DNA of 41,228 nt from Gammaproteobacteria bacterium (GTDB taxonomy: Bacteria; Pseudomonadota; Gammaproteobacteria; Thiohalomonadales; Thiohalomonadaceae). Numbering within the stretch: position 1 is the stretch's first letter; each line of letters begins with the position of its first letter. The stretch lies in assembly GCA_003252455.1 (NCBI GenBank), contig QKED01000035.1, forward strand, positions 1 through 41,228. Reading direction: 5' to 3'. The notes under the pieces are model-generated. The model ran no database searches. It saw only the letters and a list, made by a program, of their open reading frames with translations, and was not told the origin of the DNA. This document shows positions 1 to 8,714 of this stretch, in pieces. The position numbers and the translations under genes were made by a program.

Positions 1-1
1 G

Positions 2-2833
2 CTACAAGGAGGCGAGCTGCGCCCGCAGCGCAGCGAGTTCACCATCACGGCGGTGGTAGCCGGTGTCCTGGATGAGCTGGTCGGCCTGATCGAGGTGGTC
101 GCGCGCCGCCTCGGGGTCGCCCTGGGCCTGCCGCAGCCGCACCGACTCCAGGTGGTAGTCGGTGAGGTGGAGGCGCATCCCGGCGGGTTCGGCGATATCA
201 AAGACCTCTTGCAGGGTCTGGTGGGCTGGCTCGTATTCACCGGTGAGACGCTGGAGGGCGGCCTGGGTGATGAGGCCGTTGGGTAGATATTGTTGCTGAC
301 CTGCCGCGCGAAGTCCGGCGACGGCCTGCTTGGACCACTTCTTGGCCTGGGACAGGGCCTCGGGGTCGGCGGGGTCTGGCCCTGCTCCCCTCTCCCCTTG
401 GGGAGAGGGGCCGGGGGTGAGGGTGAAGGCGCGCAGGAGGTGGGCGCGGGCCAGGGTGAGTTGGTCCAAGGCGATGGTCAGCAGGTCTGCCTGATTTTGT
501 ATTGCCCACTCCAGCGTCTGTTCCGCCCGTTCCAGCACCTCCCCAAACCCACCGTCGTCCCCCTCGCCCTGGGCCAGCAGCAGGTCGCAGTATTGGAAAC
601 CTTGCAGGGAGTAGAGGCGGGGGTAGGTGGGCTGGAGTGCCCGCTGCTGCGCCTCCGCCTCACGGAAGCGGGCCAGGGCCGCCGAGGGGTCACCGGCCTG
701 GTGCAGGGCGTCGGCATGGGTGGTACGACTGATATTGCGCCACGACTCATCCCCGGAGCGGTCCGCGTACTCCACGGCGAGTCGACCGCTCTCGACCGCC
801 GCCGCCACCTCGCCGAGGGCGAGTTGCAGTTCGCTGAGGTTGCTGGCGTTGACGGCGGCAGCTTTCCACTCTTTCTGCTTTACGCGCACATCGACACTCG
901 CCTGCATCGGCTCCAGCGCCTCCCGCAGCCGCCCCAGGGCGCGCAGGCGGTAGCCTGCCCAGTTGAGCACACCAGCCTGTTCCGCCTCCCCCAAACCAGC
1001 GGCGGGGGTGTGCCAGGGTGTGGTGAAGAAATGGGCCACGGCGGCGAGGTCATCGCTGAAGGCGCCGAGTTTCTTGACGATATAGGCCTCGCCTTCGCGT
1101 CGGACACGCGGCCAGTAGACCTCGTGAAAGGCGCGCTGGTGCAGCCCCGCCGCGCAGCCGTGGGCGACGGCGGTGAGCAGTGGCTGCATCTCCTCCAGGG
1201 TATCGGGCTGCTCCTTCTCCGGCAGGTTGCGGTAGTAGTCGTAGAGCCGCTCGTGGGCGGTGCGCCACGCCTCGGGCTGGTGGTGTTGCAGCTGGCCACC
1301 GAAGAACTCGCGGATGAGGGGGTGGCAGTCGAGCAGGCCGGGGCGGGTGGGGTGCGCGGAGAGGAGGCGGTGCTGCTCTTGCAGGTCGCGGATGGCCACC
1401 CGCCAGGCGCGTTCGGGGATGGCGTCGGTGAGGCCCGCTATCTGCGCCTGCCAGAGCAGCTCCAGCACCTCGGTGTCGATGGGGTGGTCGAAGAGCCCCA
1501 GCAGGTAGAGCAGGCGCAGTTCGGGCAGGGGTTGGCTCGCCTCGTCGGTGAGCCACCGCTGGTAGCCCTGCATCACCTTGAAGGCGTGACGGCCTGGGCC
1601 ATCGGCGTCGTCGATCAGGGCGTCGAGGGTGTCGCGCTTGCGGATGTCGCCCTCCAGGTAGGTGCGCACGGCGTTGCCGAGCAGGTGCAGGGTGAGGGCG
1701 TGCCCCTCCACCTCGGTCACGGCTCGTTCCAACTCCTGGCGCGGGCCCTGTGCGCCGAGGGTGTGGAGCAGTTGCACGCCATCCTCGGTGGTGAGGTTCT
1801 CTAGGGGGTGTTGCACGGTGTTGGGGCGGTCGGCGACGTCGTGCACCTCGATGCGGCTGGTGATGATGCAGAGGTGGCTGTGGCCATGGGCCAGGCGCGT
1901 GAGCAGGCGGGCCATGGCGCGCTCCTTGAGCCGCCCGTCCATCCCCTTGCCGCCGTGCTGCAGCGGCTCCAGGCCGTCCAGCACCAGCAGGCAGCGGCGC
2001 GCGGCCAACTGCTCGGCGAGGGCGTCGGCGCGCGCCTCGTCGGTGTCGTAGGCGGCGGGGTCGAGCCCCAGTTGTTTGAAGGCCTCGGTGAAGAGCGGCG
2101 AGGCGGAGACCTGTTTGTCCTCCGAGCTGCCCTGGGAGTAGAAGGACCAGACGATGCGGTTACCCAGCTCCGCATCGTGCTGGTTGAGCCAGTGGCGCAG
2201 CAGCTTGGTCTTGCCCGTGCCACCTGCGGCGATGAACTGGATGATGCGGGTGGGTGGGGTGGCGGGGTTTTCGCAGGAGACGGCGGCGAGGGCGTCGTCC
2301 AGTAGTTGCAGCTCGGCCTCGCGACCGAAGAAGTCGCCTTTGACGGTGGGGAGGCGATCGATGAAGAGTGATTTATCCATCACCTTTTCGACCTTGGCTT
2401 TCGGTTTTTTTCCGGTGATACCCCAGATCAGGCGCTCGATCACTCCATCAGTGAGACCTGCCCGCATGTCGATATAGGTGCGGTTGGAGAGGAACATCGG
2501 CAACTTTGGTTGCTCATAGTCGCCCGGGAGCAGGACAGGGATTACCGGGATCCCCTTCGATACCGCCTGTCTCAGTAGAGCTTGTATCTCTTCGTTCTCC
2601 CACGGGCCAATACCATTGCTACCAACGAATGCCCCTGCGCTGCTACAGGCGGCAATGGCTTGCTCTAGTAGGGGGATCCAGTTCAGACCAGGTTGCAACT
2701 CATCCTCATCCAGCCAGGCTGTCACCTCCCTCTGACACAACAACTGTTTGATCTGTCTGATCACCACCTTATCGGCGCTGTTGTGTGAGAGGAAAACGTC
2801 GAAAGTTTCCGGTAGCGGTGGCTGGTCGGGCAT
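2..2833 (-). CDS. TIR domain / P-loop NTPase / TPR protein (NLR-like, putative defence)
   Basis: The 943-residue protein starts at 2833 behind an AAGGGAG Shine-Dalgarno and ends with TAG at 2-4, so it is complete. Residues about 10-140 form a TIR domain: FDVFLSHNSADK at the start and GPWENEEI at 76-83, whose last Glu (E82) sits where TIR NADases have the catalytic Glu. A P-loop NTPase follows (FFGRE near 168, Walker A GGTGKT at 194-199, Walker-B-like LLVLDGLE near 285), then a long alpha-helical TPR-type C-terminus. This order resembles prokaryotic NLR-like proteins, in which the repeats sense a trigger, the NTPase oligomerises and TIR consumes NAD+. That role is inferred. It stands alone, convergent with nothing in the window and divergent from the ars block. 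A palindromic element adds about 20 Pro/Gly-rich residues inside the TPR region (see the repeat at 387-410). Confidence 0.85.
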   Translation of the reverse strand: MPDQPPLPETFDVFLSHNSADKVVIRQIKQLLCQREVTAWLDEDELQPGLNWIPLLEQAIAACSSAGAFVGSNGIGPWENEEIQALLRQAVSKGIPVIPVLLPGDYEQPKLPMFLSNRTYIDMRAGLTDGVIERLIWGITGKKPKAKVEKVMDKSLFIDRLPTVKGDFFGREAELQLLDDALAAVSCENPATPPTRIIQFIAAGGTGKTKLLRHWLNQHDAELGNRIVWSFYSQGSSEDKQVSASPLFTEAFKQLGLDPAAYDTDEARADALAEQLAARRCLLVLDGLEPLQHGGKGMDGRLKERAMARLLTRLAHGHSHLCIITSRIEVHDVADRPNTVQHPLENLTTEDGVQLLHTLGAQGPRQELERAVTEVEGHALTLHLLGNAVRTYLEGDIRKRDTLDALIDDADGPGRHAFKVMQGYQRWLTDEASQPLPELRLLYLLGLFDHPIDTEVLELLWQAQIAGLTDAIPERAWRVAIRDLQEQHRLLSAHPTRPGLLDCHPLIREFFGGQLQHHQPEAWRTAHERLYDYYRNLPEKEQPDTLEEMQPLLTAVAHGCAAGLHQRAFHEVYWPRVRREGEAYIVKKLGAFSDDLAAVAHFFTTPWHTPAAGLGEAEQAGVLNWAGYRLRALGRLREALEPMQASVDVRVKQKEWKAAAVNASNLSELQLALGEVAAAVESGRLAVEYADRSGDESWRNISRTTHADALHQAGDPSAALARFREAEAQQRALQPTYPRLYSLQGFQYCDLLLAQGEGDDGGFGEVLERAEQTLEWAIQNQADLLTIALDQLTLARAHLLRAFTLTPGPSPQGERGAGPDPADPEALSQAKKWSKQAVAGLRAAGQQQYLPNGLITQAALQRLTGEYEPAHQTLQEVFDIAEPAGMRLHLTDYHLESVRLRQAQGDPEAARDHLDQADQLIQDTGYHRRDGELAALRAQLASL
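387..410. repeat. REP-like palindrome inserted in frame within the TIR/TPR gene
   Basis: The arms CCCCTCTCCCC (387-397) and GGGGAGAGGGG (400-410) form a perfect 11-bp inverted repeat around TT, followed by CCGGGGGTGAGGG. This palindrome with its GGGGGTGAGGG flank is a common intergenic repeat of GC-rich proteobacteria. Read on the minus strand it encodes LTPGPSPQGERG, a low-complexity stretch between two TPR helices. The reading frame stays open on both sides. Confidence 0.8.
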
Positions 2834-3159
2834 AACGACAACTCCCTTGTTCCTTTTTCGTTAAGGGATGATACCGCTAGTAAGGGCGAAGGCAACCATT
2901 CACGCTAGAGGATGGGCCGCTTTGAATCACTGCCGCAAAGCTAAGCTTGGCCGGACGGGTGTTTCACACCCGTTCGACCCGATATCCACTCTACCGAGTC
3001 CAGTTAGAGACCGTGCGTTGCAAGTAACGATGCGGACGGGGCTGCAAGCCCCGTCCGGCAGAAGTACCAGGGCAACCATTCACGCTAGAGGGTGGGCGGC
3101 TTTGCCTCCGCCTGGCGTGGTGTGAAGAGGGCCGATGCAATCCCACGCGCATTCACGGC
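2834..3159. other. Non-coding spacer with repeats between the TIR gene and arsR
   Basis: No credible gene lies here; the 85-aa ORF at 2868-3125 is made of repeats. The spacer holds a duplicated 34-bp sequence and two GC-rich hairpins (listed separately). Its left end holds the 5' leader of the minus-strand TIR gene, and its right end leads into the arsR promoter. Confidence 0.7.
2891..3104. repeat. 34-bp direct repeat pair framing two hairpins
   Basis: Copy 1 is at 2891-2924 and copy 2 at 3071-3104, exactly 180 bp apart. Both begin GGCAACCATTCACGCTAGAG and differ at two of 34 positions. Between them lie two hairpins: 2952-2976 (CGGACGGGTG... pairing with ...CACCCGTTCG) and 3033-3057 (CGGACGGGGC... 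pairing with ...GCCCCGTCCG). The arrangement resembles a small non-autonomous repeat element of the REP type. No terminal transposase site or coding sequence is visible. Confidence 0.7.
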
Positions 3160-3189
3160 TTGGCAGGCGAGCGCCACTGCCGGTAGACT
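3160..3189 (+). promoter_or_regulatory. Candidate arsR promoter
   Basis: TTGGCA (3160-3165) and TAGACT (3184-3189) are separated by 18 bp and lie directly before the palindromic operator at 3190-3209. Transcription would start inside the operator, about 20 bp before the arsR ATG at 3216. No clear Shine-Dalgarno is visible in that short leader. The match is by eye only. Confidence 0.4.
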
Positions 3190-3209
3190 ATATCTATTCA
3201 TATAGATAT
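3190..3209. promoter_or_regulatory. ArsR operator (perfect AT-rich palindrome)
   Basis: ATATCTAT-TCAT-ATAGATAT is a perfect 8-bp inverted repeat with a 4-bp spacer. It lies 6 bp before the arsR start codon in otherwise GC-rich DNA. Operators of ArsR/SmtB repressors are typically AT-rich inverted repeats overlapping the promoter of their own operon, so autoregulation and control of the downstream resistance genes is the likely role. Confidence 0.75.
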
Positions 3210-3215
3210 AAGCCC

Positions 3216-3566
3216 ATGGACCCCACCACCCTCTTCAAGGCCCTCGCCGACCCCACCCGCCTACGCCTCGCCCTGCTGTTGCAGGGCGGTGAGGAACGCT
3301 GCGTCTGTGAGCTGACCGCCATCCTCGATCTGCCGCAGCCGAAGGTCTCCCACCACCTGGCGGCGCTGCGCAAGGTGGGGCTGGTGAGCGACCGCAAGGA
3401 GGGGCTCTGGGTGCACTATCGGCTCAGCCAGGGGCTGGCACCCTGGGTGCGTGAACTACTGCGGGTGAGTGCGCAGGGGGTGGGGGGCGAGGCGCCCTAT
3501 GCCAGCGATAACGCCGCCCTGGCCAACTCTCTTGGCACGGCGGCCTGCCCCAAGCCCGCAAAGTGA
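3216..3566 (+). CDS. arsR: ArsR-family metalloregulator
   Basis: The 116-residue winged-helix repressor starts at ATG 3216 (MDPTTLFKALADPTRLRL), which matches the family N-terminus. An in-frame ATG at 3135 would add 27 residues without similarity and would place the operator inside the gene. The Cys29-Val-Cys31 motif (RCVCEL) matches the alpha-3 As(III)-binding CVC pair of E. coli-type ArsR, and PQPKVSHHLAALRKVGLV is the recognition helix region. With arsenite bound, such repressors leave their operator. A third Cys near the C-terminus (AACPK) might add a ligand. It is the first gene of the resistance block and lies 34 bp before the rhodanese gene. Confidence 0.92.
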   Translation: MDPTTLFKALADPTRLRLALLLQGGEERCVCELTAILDLPQPKVSHHLAALRKVGLVSDRKEGLWVHYRLSQGLAPWVRELLRVSAQGVGGEAPYASDNAALANSLGTAACPKPAK

Positions 3567-3600
3567 AGATCGATAACAACAACCCACAACGAGTAGAACC

Positions 3601-4515
3601 ATGCCCCGCCTAATCCTTCTCTGCCTGACCCTCTGCCTCTCGCTCCCTGCGCTGGCCGCGCGTGACTTCCTGGTCGACGCCGCCTGGCTGGAGGAGCACA
3701 TCGACGACCCCGGCCTTGTGCTGCTAGAGGTGCGCTACCACCCGCACCGCTACTTCACCGTCGGCCACATCCCCGGTGCGGTGCAGGTGCAGCGCTTCAA
3801 GGACCTGGGCGACAATTTCGGCGTGCCGCTGATGCGCTTCCCCTCCCATGAGGTGTTCCAGGCGCGCTTGCGTGGCTGGGGGGTGAACGACGACTCCACC
3901 CTGGTGATCTACGACGACTCCTCGACGGCCCTCGCCTCGCGCCTCTACTTCATGCTCGACCTCTACGGTTTCGATATGAGCCGCGTGAAGGTGATGCAGG
4001 GCGGCACCACCGAGTGGAGCGCGTTCAACGACCTCTCCACCGAGGCGGTCTCCCCCGAGCCCGGTAACGTCACCCTGCAACCGGCCAAGGCGGGGGTGCT
4101 GGTCGAGTGGACCGACGTCTACGACGATGTGGTCTCGCGCCGGGATGAGCAGTTCGTGCTGATCGACGCCCGGCCGCACGCGATGTATACCGGCGAGGTG
4201 GTGCGCCACGCCATCCAGGCCGGGCACATCCCCGGTGCGATCAACATCGTCAGCCTCGACGGCACCGACGGGCAGAGCCAGAAGTGGCACGACGAGGCGC
4301 GCGTCGCCGCCCTCTACGCCAACGTGCCGAAGGATAAAACGCTCTACCTCTACTGCCACGACGGCTTTCGCATGTCTCTCGCCTGGATGCAGCTCAAGAG
4401 CCTCGGCTATGAGGATGTGCACCTCTATAACGGTGGCTGGTCGCACTGGGGCAATGAGCTGACCCTGCCGGTGGTCGAGGGCGAAGCGCCCTACGATGAG
4501 GCCTACGCCCTCTAA
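3601..4515 (+). CDS. Periplasmic two-domain rhodanese (sulfurtransferase)
   Basis: The 304-residue protein has a signal peptide (MPRLILLCLTLCLSLPALAA, cleavage near 20) and two rhodanese domains at roughly 25-145 and 165-295. The second carries the active-site loop Cys252-HDGFR (CX4R), the six-residue loop of sulfur-transferring rhodaneses. The equivalent first-domain site reads YDDSST, with Asp instead of Cys, so that domain is probably structural, as in thiosulfate and mercaptopyruvate sulfurtransferases. It sits between arsR and the permease, 11 bp before the latter. A role in arsenic detoxification, for example thiol or sulfane-sulfur supply or thiolation of arsenic species outside the membrane, is inferred from position alone. 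Confidence 0.85.
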   Translation: MPRLILLCLTLCLSLPALAARDFLVDAAWLEEHIDDPGLVLLEVRYHPHRYFTVGHIPGAVQVQRFKDLGDNFGVPLMRFPSHEVFQARLRGWGVNDDSTLVIYDDSSTALASRLYFMLDLYGFDMSRVKVMQGGTTEWSAFNDLSTEAVSPEPGNVTLQPAKAGVLVEWTDVYDDVVSRRDEQFVLIDARPHAMYTGEVVRHAIQAGHIPGAINIVSLDGTDGQSQKWHDEARVAALYANVPKDKTLYLYCHDGFRMSLAWMQLKSLGYEDVHLYNGGWSHWGNELTLPVVEGEAPYDEAYAL

Positions 4516-4526
4516 GGAGCCGCACG

Positions 4527-5480
4527 ATGTTCACCGCCCTCGCCGATCTCCTGGTCCTCGACCTCGCCGGTCTCAGCCGTGGTACGCCACTGGGTGAGAC
4601 GCTGCACTTCCTGGTGATGGACCTGGCGAAGATCTTCACCCTGCTGGTGGTGATCATCTACGCCATGGGGCTGCTGCGTGCGCTGCTCTCGGTGGAGCGG
4701 GTACGCGACTATGTGCGCGACAAGCCCACCTGGCTCGCACGCACCCTGGCTATTCTGCTCGGTGCGGTGACGCCGTTCTGCTCCTGCTCGTCGGTGCCGC
4801 TCTTTATCGGCTTTGTCGAGGCGGGCATCCCGCTAGGCGTCACCTTCTCCTTCCTCATCGCCAGCCCGATGATCAACGAGGTGGCGGTGGCGATCCTCGT
4901 CGGCATCCTCGGCTGGAAGCTGGCGGCGCTCTATGTCGCCGCCGGGCTCAGCGTCGCCTACGTCGGTGGCGCGGTGATGGAGCGCTTTAAGCCCGAGCGC
5001 TGGGTCGAGGAGTATGTGTGGAAGATCCGCATGGGCGAGATGCAGCTGCCGAGCCCCGACACCAGCCTGCGTGGGCGCCACCAGTTCGCCATGGGCGAGG
5101 TGCGTGAGATCGTCGGGCGCATCTGGAAGTGGGTGGTGGCCGGTGTGGCGGTGGGGGCGCTGTTCCACGGCTATGTGCCGGAGCAGTGGGTCAGCGACCA
5201 CCTTAGCGGCGGCGAGTGGTGGAGCGTGCCCAGCGCCGTACTGCTCGGCATCCCGCTCTACTCCAACGCCACCGGCGTCATCCCTGTGGCGGAGGCGATG
5301 CTCGCCAAGGGGGTGGCCATCGGTACCACCCTGGCGCTGATGATGAGCATCGCCGCACTCTCACTGCCCGAGATGCTGATCCTGCGCAAGGTGATCCGCT
5401 GGCCCGCGCTGGCGCTCTATGCCGGTGTGCTGGCGGTTGCCTTTACCCTGGTGGGGTGGGGTTTCAACCTGCTCACCTGA
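4527..5480 (+). CDS. ArsP/DUF318-type (SO_0444-like) permease
   Basis: This 317-residue integral membrane protein has about eight hydrophobic segments. The motif TPFCSCSSVPLFIGFVEAG, with Cys85 and Cys87, and the later LLGIPLYSNATGVIP are characteristic of the DUF318/permease family, which includes ArsP (efflux of trivalent organoarsenicals) and SO_0444-type exporters. The paired cysteines are likely As(III) or soft-metal ligands. A polar loop near 150-190 separates the two membrane halves. It follows the rhodanese by 11 bp and precedes a CxxC thioredoxin-like protein by 31 bp, a neighbourhood common for this family. The exact substrate (arsenite, methylarsenite or another metal) cannot be read from the sequence. 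Confidence 0.85.
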   Translation: MFTALADLLVLDLAGLSRGTPLGETLHFLVMDLAKIFTLLVVIIYAMGLLRALLSVERVRDYVRDKPTWLARTLAILLGAVTPFCSCSSVPLFIGFVEAGIPLGVTFSFLIASPMINEVAVAILVGILGWKLAALYVAAGLSVAYVGGAVMERFKPERWVEEYVWKIRMGEMQLPSPDTSLRGRHQFAMGEVREIVGRIWKWVVAGVAVGALFHGYVPEQWVSDHLSGGEWWSVPSAVLLGIPLYSNATGVIPVAEAMLAKGVAIGTTLALMMSIAALSLPEMLILRKVIRWPALALYAGVLAVAFTLVGWGFNLLT

Positions 5481-5511
5481 CTGTCACTCAAACCCGATAT
5501 AAGGAAAAGCC

Positions 5512-5748
5512 ATGAAGACCATCCAGGTGCTCGGCACCGGCTGCAAAAACTGCGACACCACCTACAACCTGATCGAGATCGCCGCCAAACAGGCAGGCGT
5601 GGAGGTGAAGCTGGAGAAGGTGACCGACATCGCCGAGATCATGGCCATGGGGGTGATGAGCACCCCCGGCGTAGTCGTCGACGGCAAGCTGGTGCATGCC
5701 GGTGGGCTGCCCGGTCCTGATCAGGTCCGCGGCTGGGTCAACGACTGA
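5512..5748 (+). CDS. Thioredoxin-like small redox-active disulfide protein
   Basis: The protein has 78 residues in one thioredoxin-fold unit, [14 protein letters not shown], with the CxxC pair at Cys11 and Cys14 and the cis-Pro loop [11 protein letters not shown]. This matches the 'redox-active disulfide protein 2' / thioredoxin_3 family, usually about 75-80 residues and often encoded next to DUF318 permeases. It could deliver thiol-bound arsenic or metal to the permease cysteines or keep them reduced. The start has an AAGGA Shine-Dalgarno 7 bp upstream. Palindromic repeats follow the stop codon. Confidence 0.88.
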   Translation: MKTIQVLGTGCKNCDTTYNLIEIAAKQAGVEVKLEKVTDIAEIMAMGVMSTPGVVVDGKLVHAGGLPGPDQVRGWVND

Positions 5749-5756
5749 CGCCATGG

Positions 5757-5822
5757 AGTACAGCGCTAGCGCTGTGCTTCTACTGAACCATCTACATAGG
5801 TACAGCGCGAGCGCTGTACTCC
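5757..5822. repeat. Two TACAGCGC-type palindromes upstream of GAPDH
   Basis: AGTACAGCGC-TA-GCGCTGTGCT at 5757-5778 and GTACAGCGC-GA-GCGCTGTAC at 5800-5819 (followed by TCC) are strong hairpins of one repeat family. They fill most of the 100-bp gap between the disulfide protein and GAPDH. A third copy lies just downstream of GAPDH at 6898-6918. All end in or near TGTACTCCAA. Confidence 0.8.
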
Positions 5823-5848
5823 AATTCGACAGAGACGGAGAAGCGACT

Positions 5849-6850
5849 GTGGCAGTGCGATTCGGGATTAACGGCTTTGGCCGCATGGGACGGCTCGGCC
5901 TGCGCGCCGGTTGGGGCTGCGAGGAGCTGGAGCTTGCGCGTGTCAACGAGATCGCCACCGACGCGGCGGGCTCGGCCCACCTGCTCAAGTTCGACTCGGT
6001 GCACGGCACCTGGGGGCCGGAGTGCTCGGGTGAGGGTGAGGTGATCACCATCGATGGTCACAGCGCCGCCTACAGCCAGTCGCCGACCATTGAGGGTGCC
6101 GACTGGTCCGGCTGCGACATCGTCATCGAGGCGACCGGCAAGCACCACAAAAAGCCTGAAAAGCTCCAAGCCTACTTCGACCAGGGGGTGAAGAAGGTGT
6201 TGGTCGCCGCGCCAACTGAGGGCGCGCTCAACATCGTCTACGGCATCAACGATGGCGATTATGACCCGGCGGTGCACCACCTCATCACCGCCGCCTCCTG
6301 CACCACCAACTGCCTCGCCCCGGTGGTGAAGGTGATGCACGAAAAGGTCGGCATCAAACACGGCTGCATGACCACCATCCACGACATCACCAACACCCAG
6401 ACCATTGTCGACAAGGGCCACAAGGACCTGCGCCGCGCCCGCGCCTGCGGCAACTCGCTGATCCCCACCACCACCGGCTCGGCCAAGGCGATCACCAAGA
6501 TCTTCCCCGAGCTGACCGGCAAGCTCAACGGCCACGCCGTGCGCGTGCCGCTGCTCAACGCCTCGCTCACCGACTTCGTCTTCGAGGCGGCACGCGAGGT
6601 GACGGCGGAGGAGATCAACGGCTACTTCCGTGAGGCCGCCGAGGGTGAGCTGAAGGGCATACTCGGCTACGAGGAGCGCCCGCTGGTCTCGGTGGACTAT
6701 GTGAACGACCCGCGCTCCTCCATCGTCGACGCCCTCTCCACCATGGTAATCGACGGTACCCAGGTGAAGATCTACGCCTGGTACGACAATGAGTGGGGCT
6801 ATGTGAATCGCATGATGGAGCTGACGCGCAAGGTGGCTCGGGCGATGTGA
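5849..6850 (+). CDS. gapdh: Glyceraldehyde-3-phosphate dehydrogenase of the ars type
   Basis: The 333-residue enzyme begins at GTG 5849 with a GGAG Shine-Dalgarno 8 bp upstream; the reading [16 protein letters not shown] is the standard GAPDH N-terminus. An ATG at 5696 is in frame but would translate the palindromic repeats. The Rossmann motif GINGFGRMG (residues 7-15) and the catalytic ASCTTNC with Cys151 are present, and length is normal. In ars operons that also carry arsJ, GAPDH uses arsenate in place of phosphate to make 1-arseno-3-phosphoglycerate, which ArsJ exports; the breakdown product arsenate then stays outside. The presence of arsJ at 8711 supports this role over glycolysis. Confidence 0.9.
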   Translation: MAVRFGINGFGRMGRLGLRAGWGCEELELARVNEIATDAAGSAHLLKFDSVHGTWGPECSGEGEVITIDGHSAAYSQSPTIEGADWSGCDIVIEATGKHHKKPEKLQAYFDQGVKKVLVAAPTEGALNIVYGINDGDYDPAVHHLITAASCTTNCLAPVVKVMHEKVGIKHGCMTTIHDITNTQTIVDKGHKDLRRARACGNSLIPTTTGSAKAITKIFPELTGKLNGHAVRVPLLNASLTDFVFEAAREVTAEEINGYFREAAEGELKGILGYEERPLVSVDYVNDPRSSIVDALSTMVIDGTQVKIYAWYDNEWGYVNRMMELTRKVARAM

Positions 6851-6897
6851 GGGGTGACGGACTGGCGAAGAATACTCGGGCTGTGAATGCCAAACGC

Positions 6898-6918
6898 ACA
6901 GCGCGAGCGCTGTACTCC
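6898..6918. repeat. TACAGCGC-type palindrome downstream of GAPDH
   Basis: ACAGCGC-GA-GCGCTGT at 6898-6913, followed by ACTCC, is the third copy of the palindrome found twice just upstream of GAPDH. It lies in the 120-bp gap before the CopZ-N-like gene. Confidence 0.8.
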
Positions 6919-6970
6919 AAGGAGCCAGTACACTCTACCGACTATCACACGGCCACCTGGGGCTAACGCC

Positions 6971-7393
6971 ATGAGTGATACCTGCTGCCAAGCAAAACCG
7001 CGTCAACCGCTCCTCTGTCCCGCTTGCGGCGGTCGGGCTCTGGCGGTGGGGCGCGACACCCTTCTGTTTCACCTCAAGGCGCCCTGGCGCTTCGAGCTGG
7101 TGGCTGAGGGTTACGGCCACTGTCCCCACCCCGGCTGCGAGCTGGTCTACTTTGCGGGCAGCGCTGAGCGCTATCTCGCCGCACAACTGCACCACCCCGT
7201 GGCCAGCAAGCTGCCGGAGGCCGAGGAGGTGACCCTCTGCCACTGCTTTGGCATCAGCCGCCGCGAGGCCCACGACCCACAGGTCCGCGCCTTCGTCGTT
7301 GAACAGACGCGCCTGGAAAGGTGCCGTTGCACCACCCATAACCCCAGTGGGCAGTGCTGCCTGCGCGACTTTCCGCCGCTTGAGGAGGGGTGA
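6971..7393 (+). CDS. CopZ N-terminal-like Zn / [2Fe-2S] metallochaperone
   Basis: The 140-residue protein is rich in cysteine. Residues about 12-65 carry a zinc-site pattern (CPAC at 16-19; CPHPGC at 51-56), and about 88-135 carry a second cluster (LCHCFG, RCRC, QCCLRDF) of the BFD-like [2Fe-2S] kind. This is the layout of the N-terminal domain of Archaeoglobus-type CopZ, here without the usual C-terminal heavy-metal-associated domain. MSDTCC at the start adds two more Cys. I chose ATG 6971; an upstream in-frame ATG at 6887 would read through the palindrome. Its stop is 1 bp before the CDF exporter's ATG, so the two are probably translationally coupled. It may sense or pass metal to the exporter; that is inference. 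Confidence 0.75.
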   Translation: MSDTCCQAKPRQPLLCPACGGRALAVGRDTLLFHLKAPWRFELVAEGYGHCPHPGCELVYFAGSAERYLAAQLHHPVASKLPEAEEVTLCHCFGISRREAHDPQVRAFVVEQTRLERCRCTTHNPSGQCCLRDFPPLEEG

Positions 7394-7394
7394 G

Positions 7395-8366
<972 letters not shown>

Positions 8367-8393
8367 GATTAACCCAACCACAAGGAGCCAAGG

Positions 8394-8714
8394 ATGCGTC
8401 CCTTCCTAATCCTCATGTGCCTACTTGGTACGTTGCTGCCGTTCAGTCAGTTTATCCCCTGGCTGATGCAGCACGGCCTCGACCCGCTGCTGTTGCTAGA
8501 GCAGGCAGCGACCAGCCGCATCGCCGCATTCGCCTGGCTCGATGTGCTGGTCTCGGCACTGGTGCTGATTGCCTTCATCTGGGTCGAGGGGCGGCGCCTC
8601 GGTATGCCACGCCTCTGGCTGCCGACCCTGGCCACCTGTGGCGTCGGCGTCTCCCTGGGTCTGCCCCTGTTTCTCTTATTGCGTGACTATCACCTGAACA
8701 AAGCCACCGCATGA
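8394..8714 (+). CDS. DUF2834 small membrane protein
   Basis: The 106-residue protein has three predicted membrane helices (about 3-20, 45-65 and 80-98) and the family-like motifs LLPFSQFIPWL, FVEGRRL-like WVEGRRLGMP and SLGLPLFLLLR. DUF2834 proteins have no established function. It overlaps arsJ by 4 bp (ATGA), so both are made from one transcript. An accessory role with the MFS exporter is possible but not shown. Confidence 0.75.
   Translation: MRPFLILMCLLGTLLPFSQFIPWLMQHGLDPLLLLEQAATSRIAAFAWLDVLVSALVLIAFIWVEGRRLGMPRLWLPTLATCGVGVSLGLPLFLLLRDYHLNKATA

Noticed and set aside
290-1804. 504-aa ORF on the plus strand opposite the TIR gene
   Set aside because: It is the antisense frame of a gene with clear TIR, NTPase and TPR motifs; GC-rich codons keep reverse frames open, and the peptide has no motif.
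2891-3104. Possible CRISPR array
   Set aside because: There are only two repeat copies with a 146-bp spacer that itself contains hairpins, and no cas gene nearby.
5696-5848. N-terminal extension of GAPDH from ATG 5696
   Set aside because: It would translate the palindromic repeats and overlap the preceding gene; GTG 5849 has a Shine-Dalgarno and gives the normal GAPDH start.
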